The notes: a model not told the origin generated them from the sequence alone. Counted from the first letter of the stretch, positions 29,101 to 38,376 are shown. The stretch is 64,000 nucleotides of DNA from DASUPK01 sp963833375 (GCA_963833375.1 CAWHXR010000010.1:248001-312000); one strand, 5' to 3'. Numbers and translations: made by a program.

Positions 29101-30480
29101 ATGGCCGGGAAAGCCGCTTCATACCGCTGTTCTGAGTGCGGGCACTCCGCGCTGACCTGGACCGGGCAGTGCTCCGGCTGCGGCGCCTGGAACACGCTCG
29201 AGCAGGTGAGCGCCCCCGCCGCGCGCGCGAGCCGGGGCGGGGGCCGCCGCCGCGCCAGCGGGCCGAAGCCGGTCCCGCTCCGCGACGTCGAGTCGGAGCG
29301 CTCGGAGCGGCTCGGCACCGGCATCGCCGAGCTCGACCGTGTCCTCGGGGGAGGCCTGGTCCCCGGTTCGCTGGTCCTGCTCGGCGGCGCCCCGGGGATC
29401 GGCAAGAGCACGCTGGCCGGAATGGCCCTCGCCAACATCGCGGCGGCGGGCAACGACGTCCTCTACGTCTCAGGCGAGGAGTCGGCGGCCCAGGTCAGAC
29501 GGCGCGCGGAGCGGCTCGGGGAGGCGGCGCTCTCGGTGCCGATGCTCGCCGAGCCCTCGCTGGAGTCGGTGCTGGCGGCCCTGGAGTCCGAGCGCCCGGC
29601 CGCCTGCGTGATCGACTCGGTTCAGACGCTGGCGATCCCGGACGCCGCGCCGGGCAGCGTGGGCGCGGTCCGCGAGGCGACCTCGGCCCTGCTCGAGACG
29701 GCGAAGCGGCTCGACGTCACCCTGATCCTGATCGGCCACGTGACCAAGGAGGGCTCGCTGGCGGGGCCGCGCGCCCTCGAGCACCTGGTCGACTGCGTCC
29801 TGCACTTCGAGGGCGAGCGGGAGCGGACCTTCCGCACGCTGCGCGCGCTCAAGAACCGCTTCGGCGCAACCAGCGAGGTCGGCGTCTTCGAGATGCGGCA
29901 GGGCGGCCTCGTGGAGGTCGCGGACCCATCGGCGCGCTTCGTCGGCGAGGCCAGGCCGGCCCCCGGATCGGTCGTGCTCTGCGCGATGGAGGGGACGCGC
30001 CCGCTGCTGGTCGAGGTGCAGGCACTGGTGGCGCCGACCGAGATCGTCCCGCCGCGCCGCACGGCGACGGGCGTGGATCGCAACCGGCTGGGACTCGTCC
30101 TGGCGGTGCTGACTCGACATGCGGGCGTGGCTCTTTCCTCAGCCGATGTCTTCGTCAACGTGGCGGGGGGCATCCGGGTGGACGAGCCGGGCGCCGACCT
30201 CGCCATCGCCCTGGCAGTCGCGTCGGCCCACTCCGGTCGCTCCCTCGAGACGGACGGCAAGCCCCTCGCCTGCTTCGGCGAGATCGGGTTGACCGGCGAG
30301 GTCCGCTACGTCGCCCACGGGGACCGCCGCGTCGCGGAGGCCCGCAAGTTCGGCCTCGACCGCGTCCTGGGCCCACCACCCGGAGACCAGCCAATCCCCG
30401 GCCTCGCCCCGGTCGCCAGTCTGAAGGCAGCGTTGTCAGGCGGCTCGCGCCGGGCAGGTCAGCTTCGCCGTGCCGCCTAG
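29101..30480 (+). CDS. radA: DNA repair protein RadA
   Basis: Intact, 459 aa. An N-terminal C4 zinc finger (CSECG, then CSGCGAW) is followed by a RecA-like ATPase with Walker A GGAPGIGKST (~94-103), the RadA-specific LKNRFG motif and a Lon-like C-terminal domain (RNRLGLVLAVLTRHAG, DLAIALAVASAHSG, FGEIGLTGEVR). RadA drives branch migration in recombination. It is followed by disA, as in Bacillus and many actinobacteria. Confidence 0.97.
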   Translation: MAGKAASYRCSECGHSALTWTGQCSGCGAWNTLEQVSAPAARASRGGGRRRASGPKPVPLRDVESERSERLGTGIAELDRVLGGGLVPGSLVLLGGAPGIGKSTLAGMALANIAAAGNDVLYVSGEESAAQVRRRAERLGEAALSVPMLAEPSLESVLAALESERPAACVIDSVQTLAIPDAAPGSVGAVREATSALLETAKRLDVTLILIGHVTKEGSLAGPRALEHLVDCVLHFEGERERTFRTLRALKNRFGATSEVGVFEMRQGGLVEVADPSARFVGEARPAPGSVVLCAMEGTRPLLVEVQALVAPTEIVPPRRTATGVDRNRLGLVLAVLTRHAGVALSSADVFVNVAGGIRVDEPGADLAIALAVASAHSGRSLETDGKPLACFGEIGLTGEVRYVAHGDRRVAEARKFGLDRVLGPPPGDQPIPGLAPVASLKAALSGGSRRAGQLRRAA

Positions 30481-30521
30481 CGGCTGTCGGGCGGGTGGCG
30501 CCGAATCGCGTCGGCGGTGAG

Positions 30522-30645
30522 ATGCCTCGATCCGCCGCGCGATTCGGCGACAGGACCCGCCCGCCGATGCCTCGATCCGCGGTGCAATTCCGCGACAGGA
30601 CCCGCCCGCCAGAAGCCTTGGTCCCGGCGCAGGACCCGCCCGCCA
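30522..30645. repeat. 45-bp imperfect tandem repeat between radA and disA
   Basis: Two units of exactly 45 bp start at 30522 and 30567 (both begin ATGCCTCGATCCGC and end GACAGGACCCGCCCGCC). A third, shortened unit keeps only CAGGACCCGCCCGCCA (near 30630-30645). The stretch 30481-30734 holds no gene. A TTGACA hexamer at 30655-30660 could be a -35 element for disA, but no matching -10 is clear. Confidence 0.7.
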
Positions 30646-30734
30646 CAACCGCACTTGACAACCGCTAACCCGACCTTTCCACACGGATTTCGCCGTAGAT
30701 CAAGCGAGTTTTGTTTCTGCTTTCATCATTCCCG

Positions 30735-31850
30735 ATGGCGTCTGCGCTTCCCGGCGACGAGCTACAGGAGTTGGAGGCGCGACAGGATCCGCGGCTTCTC
30801 CGCGCCCTCGACATCGTTGCCCCCGGTACCGCGCTGCGGGAGGGCATCGACAACATCGTCCACTCGCGCACCGGCGGGCTGATCGTCATCGGAGACCCAG
30901 AGGACGTCTCCTTCCTCTTTTCGGGGGGCATCAATCTCGACATCGACTACACCCCGGCGCTGCTCTACCAGGTGGCGAAGATGGACGGGGCCATCGTCCT
31001 GAACGAGCAGGCGACCAAGATCGTCTGCGCCAACGTCCAGCTGATGCCGGACCCGACAATCCTCTCGTCGGAGACGGGCACCCGCCACCGCACCGCCGAG
31101 CGCGTCTCGAAGCAGACCGACGCGCTCGTCGTCGCGGTCTCCGAGCGCCGCGACGTCGTCTCCCTCTACCTGGGCGGGATGAAGTACATCCTCCAGGACA
31201 TCCCCGCCGTGCTGGCCAAGGCGAACCAGGGTCTCGCGACGCTCGACAAGTACCGCGCCCGGCTCGACTCCGTCTCGACCCGGCTGACCCAGCTCGAGTT
31301 CGAGGGCGGGTCGGTTCTCCACGACGTGCTCTCCGTCCTCCAACGCGCCGAGCTGGTGACGCGCATGGCGGTCGAGGTCGAGCGCTACATCGTCGAGCTC
31401 GGCACCGAGGGGCGGCTGATCGAGATGCAGCTCGAGGAGACGATGGTTGGCGTCGCCGCCGACAAGGCCGCGCTGATCCGCGACTACTCGGTCGATGACA
31501 CCGAGGAGAACCTCTCGACCACCAGCTCCGCGATCGCACGCATGCCCCATCAGGACCTGCTCGACTTCGGCCGCCTCGCCGAGCTGCTCGGCTACGACCG
31601 CAAGGTTTCGACGCTCGACTTCCCGGTGTCGCCTCGCGGCTACCGCGTCCTCGGGCGAATTCCGCGCCTGCCGAAGCTGGTGGTGCAGCGGATCATCCAG
31701 GAGTTCGGCGGACTCGACGAGGTCCTGGCCGCCAGCGACGACGACCTCGAGGCCGTCGAGGGTGTGGGCGCGGGGCGCGCCAGGGACATCCGGGAGGGCC
31801 TGCGCAGGCTTCAGGAGGTCGATCCGGTCGACCGCTACTTGCAGAGCTGA
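30735..31850 (+). CDS. disA: Diadenylate cyclase DisA
   Basis: Intact, 371 aa. The DAC domain has DGA (84-86) and RHR (117-119) in MDGAIVLN and SETGTRHRTAERVSKQTDA. A helical linker follows, then a C-terminal helix-hairpin-helix DNA-binding domain (GVGAGRARDIREGL). It makes cyclic di-AMP from ATP and scans DNA for branched structures. ATG 30735 gives the usual length; a TTG at 30711 is possible. carD follows after 64 nt and kup lies 1.3 kb on. Confidence 0.96.
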   Translation: MASALPGDELQELEARQDPRLLRALDIVAPGTALREGIDNIVHSRTGGLIVIGDPEDVSFLFSGGINLDIDYTPALLYQVAKMDGAIVLNEQATKIVCANVQLMPDPTILSSETGTRHRTAERVSKQTDALVVAVSERRDVVSLYLGGMKYILQDIPAVLAKANQGLATLDKYRARLDSVSTRLTQLEFEGGSVLHDVLSVLQRAELVTRMAVEVERYIVELGTEGRLIEMQLEETMVGVAADKAALIRDYSVDDTEENLSTTSSAIARMPHQDLLDFGRLAELLGYDRKVSTLDFPVSPRGYRVLGRIPRLPKLVVQRIIQEFGGLDEVLAASDDDLEAVEGVGAGRARDIREGLRRLQEVDPVDRYLQS

Positions 31851-31914
31851 TGGCCCCGTCGGGCCGTCTCGAAGAAAGGAGAGACCCATTCCAGAGCTAA
31901 TAGCAGAGGAGGTT

Positions 31915-32469
31915 ATGGACGACGCGTCGGTTGCCGACCTCGAGATAGAGGTGCCTGTCATTCACTTTGAGGTCGGCGACAACGTCGTCTATCCGCACCA
32001 CGGTGCGGGCGTGGTCCTGAAGAAGGAGACGAAGGACCTGATGGGCGAGAAGCGGGACTACCTGACCATCAACATCCTCCACAACAACATGACCGTGATG
32101 GTCCCCTGCGAGAACGCCAGCCGCGCCGGGCTGAGGCGCGTGATCGACGAAGAGCAGGTCAAGAAGGTGATCGGGGTCCTCACCGACGAGGTCTCCGAGA
32201 TGCCGAAGAACTGGAACCGCCGGTTCAAGCACAATCGCGAGAAGATCAAGACGGGCGACGTCTACGAGCTCGCCGAGGTGGTTCGCAACCTCGCCATCCG
32301 CGAATGGGAGAAGGGACTCTCGACCGGCGAGAAGCAGATGTACACCCGCGCCAAGAAGATCCTCGCCTCGGAGTTCATGTACGCCCTCGACAAGGACGAG
32401 GACGGCGCGGAGGCCTACTTGGACGAGCTGCTGGAGGAGCGCTTCGGCGCCGCACAGGCGACCGCCTAG
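31915..32469 (+). CDS. carD: CarD-family RNA polymerase-binding regulator
   Basis: Intact, 184 aa. The N-terminal RNAP-interaction domain begins FEVGDNVVYPHHGAGVV, and the C-terminal helical DNA-binding domain contains WNRRFKHNREKIKTGDVYELAEVVRNL. In actinobacteria CarD stabilises open complexes, notably at rRNA promoters. ATG 31915 has a close GAGGAGG; an ATT 24 nt upstream behind AAAGGAGAG would add eight residues (PELIAEEV) and cannot be excluded. Confidence 0.94.
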   Translation: MDDASVADLEIEVPVIHFEVGDNVVYPHHGAGVVLKKETKDLMGEKRDYLTINILHNNMTVMVPCENASRAGLRRVIDEEQVKKVIGVLTDEVSEMPKNWNRRFKHNREKIKTGDVYELAEVVRNLAIREWEKGLSTGEKQMYTRAKKILASEFMYALDKDEDGAEAYLDELLEERFGAAQATA

Positions 32470-32494
32470 AAAGGCGGGCCCCTCCGCATCGGCC

Positions 32495-33142
32495 GTGATC
32501 GCGGCCGCCGGCTCCGGGCAGCGACTCGGGGCCGGCGGCCCGAAGGCCTTCGTCGAGCTCGCCGGGCGGCCGATGATCGAGTGGTCGCTCGACGCGTTCC
32601 GCGCGGCGAGCACGATCGGCGAGATCGTCGTCGCCGCTCCGCCGGTCCACCACGAGTTCGTCTCCGAGCGCGGTCTCGTCGCCGTGGCCGGCGGCGAGCA
32701 TCGCTCCGAGTCCGTCGCCAACGCGCTGTCGCTGTGCATGGGCGAGATCGTGGTCGTCCACGACGCCGCCCGGCCGCTCGTCACGCCGGGTCTGATCGAC
32801 GCGCTGGTGGAGGAGCTCGCCGCGGAGGAGGGCGCTTCGGGCGTGATCGCCGCGACGCCCGTCACCGACACGGTCAAGCGGGCGGGTGCGGGAGGGGAGG
32901 TCGAGCGCACGCTGGACCGGTCCGGGCTCTGGGCCGTGCAGACGCCGCAGGCCTTCCGGACGCAGGCCCTGCGAGAGGCCCTGGCCGATCCCGATTCCCT
33001 GCCGGCCGCCAGCGACGACGCGATGCTGGTCGAGCGCCGGGGCGGCAGGGTCCTGATCCACTCCACCTCGCCGGACAACATCAAGGTGACGACGCCGTTC
33101 GACCGCCGGGTGGCGGATCTGCTCCTGCGGGAGCGCGGCTAG
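32495..33142 (+). CDS. ispD: 2-C-methyl-D-erythritol 4-phosphate cytidylyltransferase
   Basis: Intact, 215 aa. The CTP-binding signature AAAGSGQRLGAGGPKAF is followed by GGEHRSESVANAL, VVHDAARPLVTP, ATPVTDTVK, LWAVQTPQAF and SPDNIKVTTPFD. It catalyses the third step of the MEP isoprenoid pathway. GTG 32495 leaves almost no residues before the first beta strand; frame-compatible sequence runs upstream but has no better start. In most genomes ispF follows at once; here three genes intervene. Confidence 0.95.
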   Translation: MIAAAGSGQRLGAGGPKAFVELAGRPMIEWSLDAFRAASTIGEIVVAAPPVHHEFVSERGLVAVAGGEHRSESVANALSLCMGEIVVVHDAARPLVTPGLIDALVEELAAEEGASGVIAATPVTDTVKRAGAGGEVERTLDRSGLWAVQTPQAFRTQALREALADPDSLPAASDDAMLVERRGGRVLIHSTSPDNIKVTTPFDRRVADLLLRERG

Positions 33143-33161
33143 CTCGTCGTCGACCCAGGCG

Positions 33162-33167
33162 TAGGCT
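33162..33167 (+). promoter_or_regulatory. -10 box of kup (TAGGCT), leaderless
   Basis: TAGGCT ends 7 nt before ATG 33175. The ispD-kup gap is only 32 nt, which leaves no room for a c-di-AMP riboswitch. Confidence 0.5.
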
Positions 33168-33174
33168 CGGCGAG

Positions 33175-35085
33175 ATGTCAGCTCAGAGGACGCGGGAGGG
33201 CGCGAGGGCGGCGCTGGTCGTCGCGGCTCTCGGGGTGGTCTTCGGCGACATCGGAACGAGCCCGATCTACACGATCCAGACGGTCTTCAACCCCAGCGAC
33301 CCTCACCCGGTCGAGGCGAGCGTCCACAGCGTCTTCGGCGTCGTTTCCCTGATCTTCTGGTCCGTGACGATCATCGTCACCCTCAAGTACGTCCTCCTCG
33401 TCATGCGAGCGGACAACCACGGCGAGGGCGGGATCATGGCTCTGATCGCCCAGGTCCGCCAGGTGGCTCGCGGCCTCCATCCGCGCACCAAATACCTGCT
33501 GGCCGGACTCGGGGTCTTCGGCGCCGCGCTGTTCATCGGCGACAGCATGATCACGCCGGCGATCTCGGTGCTCTCTGCGGTAGAGGGCGTGAAGGTGATC
33601 GAGCCATCGCTCGACAGCTTCATCGTGCCGATCACCGCGACGATCATCGTGGTCCTCTTCGCGGTGCAGAGGCTGGGCACCGGCGCCGTCGGTCGGATGT
33701 TCGGGCCGATCATGGTCCTCTGGTTCACGACGATCGCCGCCCTGGGCATCCGGGGGATCACGATGCATCCCGACGTGCTCCGGGCGCTCTCGCCCACGTA
33801 TGCCCTGGACTTCCTCTTCGACAGTGGATGGACGGGGTTCCTGTCGCTCGCCGCCGTCGTCCTCGCGATCACCGGGGTCGAGGCCCTCTATGCGGACATG
33901 GGCCACTTCGGCAGACCGGCGATCACCCGCGCCTGGCTGCTGCTCGTCTTCCCCGCCTGCATCCTGAGCTACCTCGGGCAGGGCGGCCTCATCCTCGATG
34001 ACCCGAGTGCGATCGGCGCTCCCTTCTTCCGGCTGATGCCGCACGGGGGTCAGATCCCACTGGTCATCCTCGCCACCGCCGCGACGGTGATCGCCTCTCA
34101 GGCGGTGATCTCGGGTGCGTTCTCGATCTCGCACCAGGCCGCTCAGCTCGGCTACCTGCCGCGCCTGCGCGTGATCCACACCTCCGAGCGCGAGATCGGC
34201 CAGGTCTACATCCCGGTGATCAACTTGCTGGTGGGGATCGCCGTGCTGGCGCTCGTGGTCGGCTTTCAGACCTCGGCCAAGCTCGCGTTCGCCTTCGGCA
34301 TGGCGGTGACCGGGACGATCACGATCACGACGATCCTCTTCTTCGTGATCGTGCGCCACCGCTGGAATCGCCCGCTCTGGCTCGCGGTCGCCGGCGCGAC
34401 CGGCTTCCTGGTCGTGGACCTGGCGTTTTTCGGAGCCAACCTGACCAAGATCGGGCATGGCGCCTACCTGCCGCTGATCATCGCAATGGTCGTCTTCACG
34501 GTGATGACGACCTGGTTCCGCGGCCGTGAGCTGATCACGGCGGAGCGCGTGCGGATCGAAGGTCCGCTCCAGGGATTCGTCGAGGAGCTACGCGCGATGG
34601 ATCCGCCGGTGATGCGGGTGCCCGGCACCGCCGTCTTCATGAACCGCGGCAAGGAGACCGCGCCGCTCTCCATGCGAACCAGCGTGGACCACGTGCACTC
34701 CCTCAGCCAGCACGCCCTGATTCTCTCGCTCGACACCTTGCCGGTACCACGGGTTCGCGACGCGGACCGGCTCGAGATCGACGACCTCGGCTACAAGGAC
34801 GACGGCATCACCTTCGTCTCCGCGAAGCACGGCTACTTCGAGGAGTTCGACGTGCCGGGTCTGCTCAGGTTGATCGCACGGGCGGGGGTCGAATGCCCGC
34901 TGGAGCCTGACGAGGCCTCGTATTTCCTCTCCAAGGTCGAGCTCAAGCCCACCGGCCGGCCCGGGATGCGTCAGTGGCGAAAGCGCCTGTTCCTGGCCAC
35001 CTCCGTGATCGCCGCCGAACCGGCGGACTACTTCAAGCTGCCGCGAGACCGAACCGTGATCATCGGATCGCGGATCGAGTTCTGA
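33175..35085 (+). CDS. kup: KUP-type potassium uptake protein
   Basis: Intact, 636 aa. Twelve predicted hydrophobic segments follow the signature ALGVVFGDIGTSPIYTIQTVF; further hallmarks are MRADNHGEGGIMAL, FIGDSMITPAISVLSAVEG and GVEALYADMGHFG. The C-terminal ~150 residues are a soluble domain. It imports K+ with protons. Its position between ispD and ispF, 1.3 kb after disA, is notable because cyclic di-AMP is a known regulator of KUP-type transporters. Confidence 0.95.
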   Translation: MSAQRTREGARAALVVAALGVVFGDIGTSPIYTIQTVFNPSDPHPVEASVHSVFGVVSLIFWSVTIIVTLKYVLLVMRADNHGEGGIMALIAQVRQVARGLHPRTKYLLAGLGVFGAALFIGDSMITPAISVLSAVEGVKVIEPSLDSFIVPITATIIVVLFAVQRLGTGAVGRMFGPIMVLWFTTIAALGIRGITMHPDVLRALSPTYALDFLFDSGWTGFLSLAAVVLAITGVEALYADMGHFGRPAITRAWLLLVFPACILSYLGQGGLILDDPSAIGAPFFRLMPHGGQIPLVILATAATVIASQAVISGAFSISHQAAQLGYLPRLRVIHTSEREIGQVYIPVINLLVGIAVLALVVGFQTSAKLAFAFGMAVTGTITITTILFFVIVRHRWNRPLWLAVAGATGFLVVDLAFFGANLTKIGHGAYLPLIIAMVVFTVMTTWFRGRELITAERVRIEGPLQGFVEELRAMDPPVMRVPGTAVFMNRGKETAPLSMRTSVDHVHSLSQHALILSLDTLPVPRVRDADRLEIDDLGYKDDGITFVSAKHGYFEEFDVPGLLRLIARAGVECPLEPDEASYFLSKVELKPTGRPGMRQWRKRLFLATSVIAAEPADYFKLPRDRTVIIGSRIEF

Positions 35086-35092
35086 GCCGAGA

Positions 35093-35242
35093 TCAGCGCC
35101 TGATCAGCACGTAGACGAGCGCGGCCGCGAAGGTCAGCTGTCCCACGCCGAACGCGGTGCCCAGGTTCTTGGCGCCGACGAGCTCGGCGAGCCCGACCCC
35201 GATCGCGAAGGCCGCGAGCACGATGGCGAGCTTGGCGGGCAC
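35093..35242 (-). CDS. 49-aa two-helix membrane protein
   Basis: From GTG 35242 the frame gives two hydrophobic segments (LAIVLAAFAIGVGLAELVGA and GVGQLTFAAALVYVLI) and ends RR. It fits exactly between convergent kup and the divergent PHP gene. No family is recognised; the compact coding pattern and intact frame support it. Confidence 0.5.
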   Translation of the reverse strand: MPAKLAIVLAAFAIGVGLAELVGAKNLGTAFGVGQLTFAAALVYVLIRR

Positions 35243-35270
35243 GGGGCGGGACTCTAGAGGCGCACCTGGG

Positions 35271-35276
35271 TAGCGT
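35271..35276 (+). promoter_or_regulatory. -10 box (TAGCGT), leaderless
   Basis: TAGCGT ends 8 nt before ATG 35285. Confidence 0.5.
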
Positions 35277-35284
35277 TGGTCTCG

Positions 35285-36160
35285 ATGCTCACCGACTACC
35301 ACCTCCATCTGCGCCAGGACGACCTGGAGGCGAGCGCCGCCGAGCACTTCACCGTCGAGAACGTCGACCGCTACCTGGCGGCCGCCGAGGAGCACGGGAT
35401 CGCCGAGCTCGGCGTCTCGGAGCACGTCTATCGCTTCGCACAGGCGCTCGAGGTCTGGGACCACCCCTTCTGGAAGGAGCAGGCGACGGACGACCTGGAT
35501 GCCTACGCGGACTTCGTCCGCACGACCTCCCTGCGCCTCGGGATCGAGGCGGACTTCATCCCCGGCACAGAGGACCGGATGGCGAGCCTGCTCGACGGCC
35601 GCGACTTCGACTACGTGGTCGGTTCGGTCCACTTCCTGGGGGCCCGCGCCGTCGACCACGAGGGCTACGACGTCTGGGAGGCCGAGGGCGACCCAGACCG
35701 GGTCTGGAGCCGGTACTTCGAGACGCTCACAGAGGCGGCGCGCTCGGGGCTCTTCGACATCCTCGCCCATCCCGACCTGGTCAAGGTCTGGGGCAGGGGC
35801 CGGCCGGTCCCGGAGCGCGACCCTCGCTTCTACTACGAGCCCGCCGTCGAGGCGATCGCCGAGTCGGGCATCGCCGTGGAGGTCTCGACCGCGGGCCTGC
35901 GCAAGCCGGTGGGGGAGATCTACCCGTCGCGCGCCTTCGCCGAGATGTGCGTCGAGGTGGGGGCCGAGTTCGCCCTCTCCTCCGATGCACACGCTCCGGA
36001 GCAGGTCGGCTATGGCTATGAGGCGGCGATGGAGTTCCTCGGGGGGCTCGGGGTCGAGCGAATCACCGTCTTCGAGCGTCGCAACCGGAGGGCGGAGCCG
36101 ATCGGCCGCACCGGAGTCGACCCTGCCGAGGTGGCGGACCGGGGCGGGGCCGGAGCCTGA
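35285..36160 (+). CDS. PHP-domain phosphoesterase, histidinol-phosphatase-like
   Basis: Intact, 291 aa. PHP motifs are MLTDYHLHLR (HxH), GVSEHVYRF, GIEADFIPG, VVGSVHFLG, DILAHPDLVK and FALSSDAHAP, which together supply the metal site. The closest named function is HisK-type histidinol phosphatase, but other PHP enzymes cannot be excluded. Its stop overlaps the ATG of ispF by one base (TGATG), so the two are translationally coupled. Confidence 0.85.
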   Translation: MLTDYHLHLRQDDLEASAAEHFTVENVDRYLAAAEEHGIAELGVSEHVYRFAQALEVWDHPFWKEQATDDLDAYADFVRTTSLRLGIEADFIPGTEDRMASLLDGRDFDYVVGSVHFLGARAVDHEGYDVWEAEGDPDRVWSRYFETLTEAARSGLFDILAHPDLVKVWGRGRPVPERDPRFYYEPAVEAIAESGIAVEVSTAGLRKPVGEIYPSRAFAEMCVEVGAEFALSSDAHAPEQVGYGYEAAMEFLGGLGVERITVFERRNRRAEPIGRTGVDPAEVADRGGAGA

Positions 36161-36639
36161 TGGCGCTGCGGGTCGGCCTCGGCTACGACAGCCACCGCCT
36201 GGTCGAGGGCGAGCGGCTGGTGATCGGCGGGGTGGAGATCGAGCACGACCGCGGACTGGTGGGCCATTCCGACGCCGACGTCCTGACCCACGCCGTGATC
36301 GACGCCCTGCTCGGCGCCTGCAGCCTCGGCGACCTCGGCGAGCTCTTCCCGGACGACGAGGAGCAGTGGCGCGACGCCAACTCGATCGACCTGCTCCGGA
36401 TCGTGATCGGCCGGATGCCGGGAGCGGTCACCAACGTGGACGCGACGGTCATCTGCGAGCAGCCGAAGCTCGCGCCCTACAAGGCCGAGATCTCCTCCCT
36501 GCTGGCGGGCGTCCTTTCCGCTCCGGTGAGCGTCAAGGCCTCGACGAACGAGGGGATGGGCGCGATCGGGCGGGGTGAGGGAATCGCCTGCATGGCGGTC
36601 GCTCTCGTCGACACCGGCGAGGAGCTTCAGAGGGCCTGA
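36160..36639 (+). CDS. ispF: 2-C-methyl-D-erythritol 2,4-cyclodiphosphate synthase
   Basis: Intact, 159 aa. GLGYDSHRLVEGERLVIGG provides the D and H metal ligands. LVGHSDADVLTHAVIDALLGA, LGDLGELFPDDE and VSVKASTNEGMGAIGRGEG are family signatures. It acts in the MEP pathway downstream of IspD. Confidence 0.97.
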   Translation: MALRVGLGYDSHRLVEGERLVIGGVEIEHDRGLVGHSDADVLTHAVIDALLGACSLGDLGELFPDDEEQWRDANSIDLLRIVIGRMPGAVTNVDATVICEQPKLAPYKAEISSLLAGVLSAPVSVKASTNEGMGAIGRGEGIACMAVALVDTGEELQRA

Positions 36640-36667
36640 CGTGCCTCCCTCGGCTCGCACGTGGGCA

Positions 36668-36673
36668 TAAGCT
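36668..36673 (+). promoter_or_regulatory. -10 box (TAAGCT), leaderless
   Basis: TAAGCT ends 8 nt before ATG 36682. Confidence 0.45.
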
Positions 36674-36681
36674 TGTGCGGG

Positions 36682-38346
36682 ATGGCGCAGGACCGGCTGA
36701 GAGAGGGGTTGACGGACATAGCCTCGAGGGTGCCGACGCTGCTCGGTGACGCGATCTTCGAGCTGCGGGTGTTCAACGACGTCGGTCTCGTCCGTCCGAT
36801 CCGTCCGGACAAGCTGGCCAAGGTCGCCGAGCGCTACGTGCGCTGGGGGGCCTCTCCGGCCCTCGGGTCCGCGGCCAACGCGATCACGGATCCGGACCGG
36901 ATCGCGATCGTCGACGAGGCCGGCACGCTCACCTGGGAGCGGACCCACCAGCGCTCGAACGCGCTGGCGCGCGCGCTGCGCGATGAGGGCGTCGGCCCCG
37001 GCGACGGCGTCGCGATCATGTGCCGCAACCACCGCTACTTCATCGAGGCGACGATGGCCTCCGCCAAGCTCGGAGCCGTCGCCCTCTACCTCAACACCGC
37101 CTTCGCCGGGCCGCAGCTCGCCGACGTCATGGAGCGCGAGCACCCGGCGGCGCTGATCTACGACCAGGAGTTCACGGAGCTGCTCTCCGACGCCAGCAAG
37201 GGGATGCGGCAGTTCGTCGCCTGGGAGGAGAGGGACGGCACCGACCAGACGACCCTCGAGGAGATGATCTCGAGCTCGCACGGCGAGGACCTCGATCCGC
37301 CCCCCGAGCATGGCCGCTACATCATCCTCACGTCCGGGACGACCGGGACGCCGAAGGGAGCGCAGCGCAGCCAGCCCGAGGGGCTCAGCTCGGTCGCCGC
37401 CCTGCTCTCGAAGATCCCTCGGCGCTCCCGGGAGACGGTGATGATCGCCGCGCCGCTGTTCCATTCGTGGGGGTTCCTGCACTTCATGCTCAGCCTGCCG
37501 ACGGCCGCGACCATGGTGCTGCGGGCGAAGTTCGACCCCGAGGACACCCTCCAGGCGACCGCCGAGCACCGCGCGCGTGTGCTCGCCGTGGTCCCCGTGA
37601 TGATGCAGCGCATCCTCTCCCTGCCGGAGGAGGTGAAGCGCCGCTATGACCTCTCCGCCCTCGAGGTGACCGCCGCCAGCGGCTCAGCCCTTCCCGGCGA
37701 GCTCGCCACGAACTGGATGGACGAGTTCGGCGACAACCTCTACAACCTCTACGGCTCGACCGAGGTCGCCTGGGCCACGGTCGCAACCCCGGAGGACATG
37801 CGCGCGGCCCCCGGCACCGCCGGCAGGCCTCCACGGGGGACCGTGATCCGCATCGTCGACGAGGACGGCAACGACGTCCCTCAGGGCGAGACCGGCCGCA
37901 TCTTCATCGGCAACCAGCTGGCCTTCGAGGGCTACACGGGCGGTGGCGACAAGGAGCACCTGGGCGACTTGCTCTCCTCCGGCGACGTCGGTCACTTCGA
38001 CGAGGGCGGCCGGCTGTTCATCGACGGCCGCGACGACGAGATGATCGTCTCCGGCGGGGAGAACGTCTTCCCGCGCGAGGTCGAGGACCTGCTGTCCGAC
38101 CACGAGGCCGTCGCGGAGGCGGCCGCGGTCGGCGTCGACGACGAGCAGTTCGGGCAGCGGCTGCGTGCCTTCGTCGTCAAGGCCGAGGGCTCCGACGTCA
38201 GCGAGGACGACCTGAAGGGCCACGTCAAGGCGAATCTCGCTCGGTACAAGGTCCCGCGCGAGATCGTCTTCGTCGACGAGCTTCCTCGCAACGCGACGGG
38301 TAAGGTCCTGAAGCGCGAGCTGGCGGAGCACCAGCGCGCCGACTAG
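36682..38346 (+). CDS. Acyl-CoA synthetase (AMP-forming), FadD-like
   Basis: Intact, 554 aa. The ANL superfamily pattern is complete: P-loop ILTSGTTGTPKGAQRS, LYGSTEVAWATV, GDVGHFDEGGRLFIDGRDDEMIVSGGENVFP and the adenylation lysine in LPRNATGKVLKREL. It activates a carboxylic acid, most likely a fatty acid, as a CoA thioester. An acyltransferase and an alpha/beta hydrolase lie nearby. The chain length is unknown. Confidence 0.92.
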   Translation: MAQDRLREGLTDIASRVPTLLGDAIFELRVFNDVGLVRPIRPDKLAKVAERYVRWGASPALGSAANAITDPDRIAIVDEAGTLTWERTHQRSNALARALRDEGVGPGDGVAIMCRNHRYFIEATMASAKLGAVALYLNTAFAGPQLADVMEREHPAALIYDQEFTELLSDASKGMRQFVAWEERDGTDQTTLEEMISSSHGEDLDPPPEHGRYIILTSGTTGTPKGAQRSQPEGLSSVAALLSKIPRRSRETVMIAAPLFHSWGFLHFMLSLPTAATMVLRAKFDPEDTLQATAEHRARVLAVVPVMMQRILSLPEEVKRRYDLSALEVTAASGSALPGELATNWMDEFGDNLYNLYGSTEVAWATVATPEDMRAAPGTAGRPPRGTVIRIVDEDGNDVPQGETGRIFIGNQLAFEGYTGGGDKEHLGDLLSSGDVGHFDEGGRLFIDGRDDEMIVSGGENVFPREVEDLLSDHEAVAEAAAVGVDDEQFGQRLRAFVVKAEGSDVSEDDLKGHVKANLARYKVPREIVFVDELPRNATGKVLKRELAEHQRAD

Positions 38347-38376
38347 TCGACCCGAGCTACTGGAGGCTGAGCTGCC

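Noticed and set aside
30522..30645. CRISPR array
   Set aside because: The repeats are directly adjacent 45-bp units without unique spacers, only two and a half copies, and no cas genes are present.
33143..33174. c-di-AMP (ydaO-type) riboswitch upstream of kup
   Set aside because: Only 32 nt separate ispD and kup, far too short for this riboswitch.
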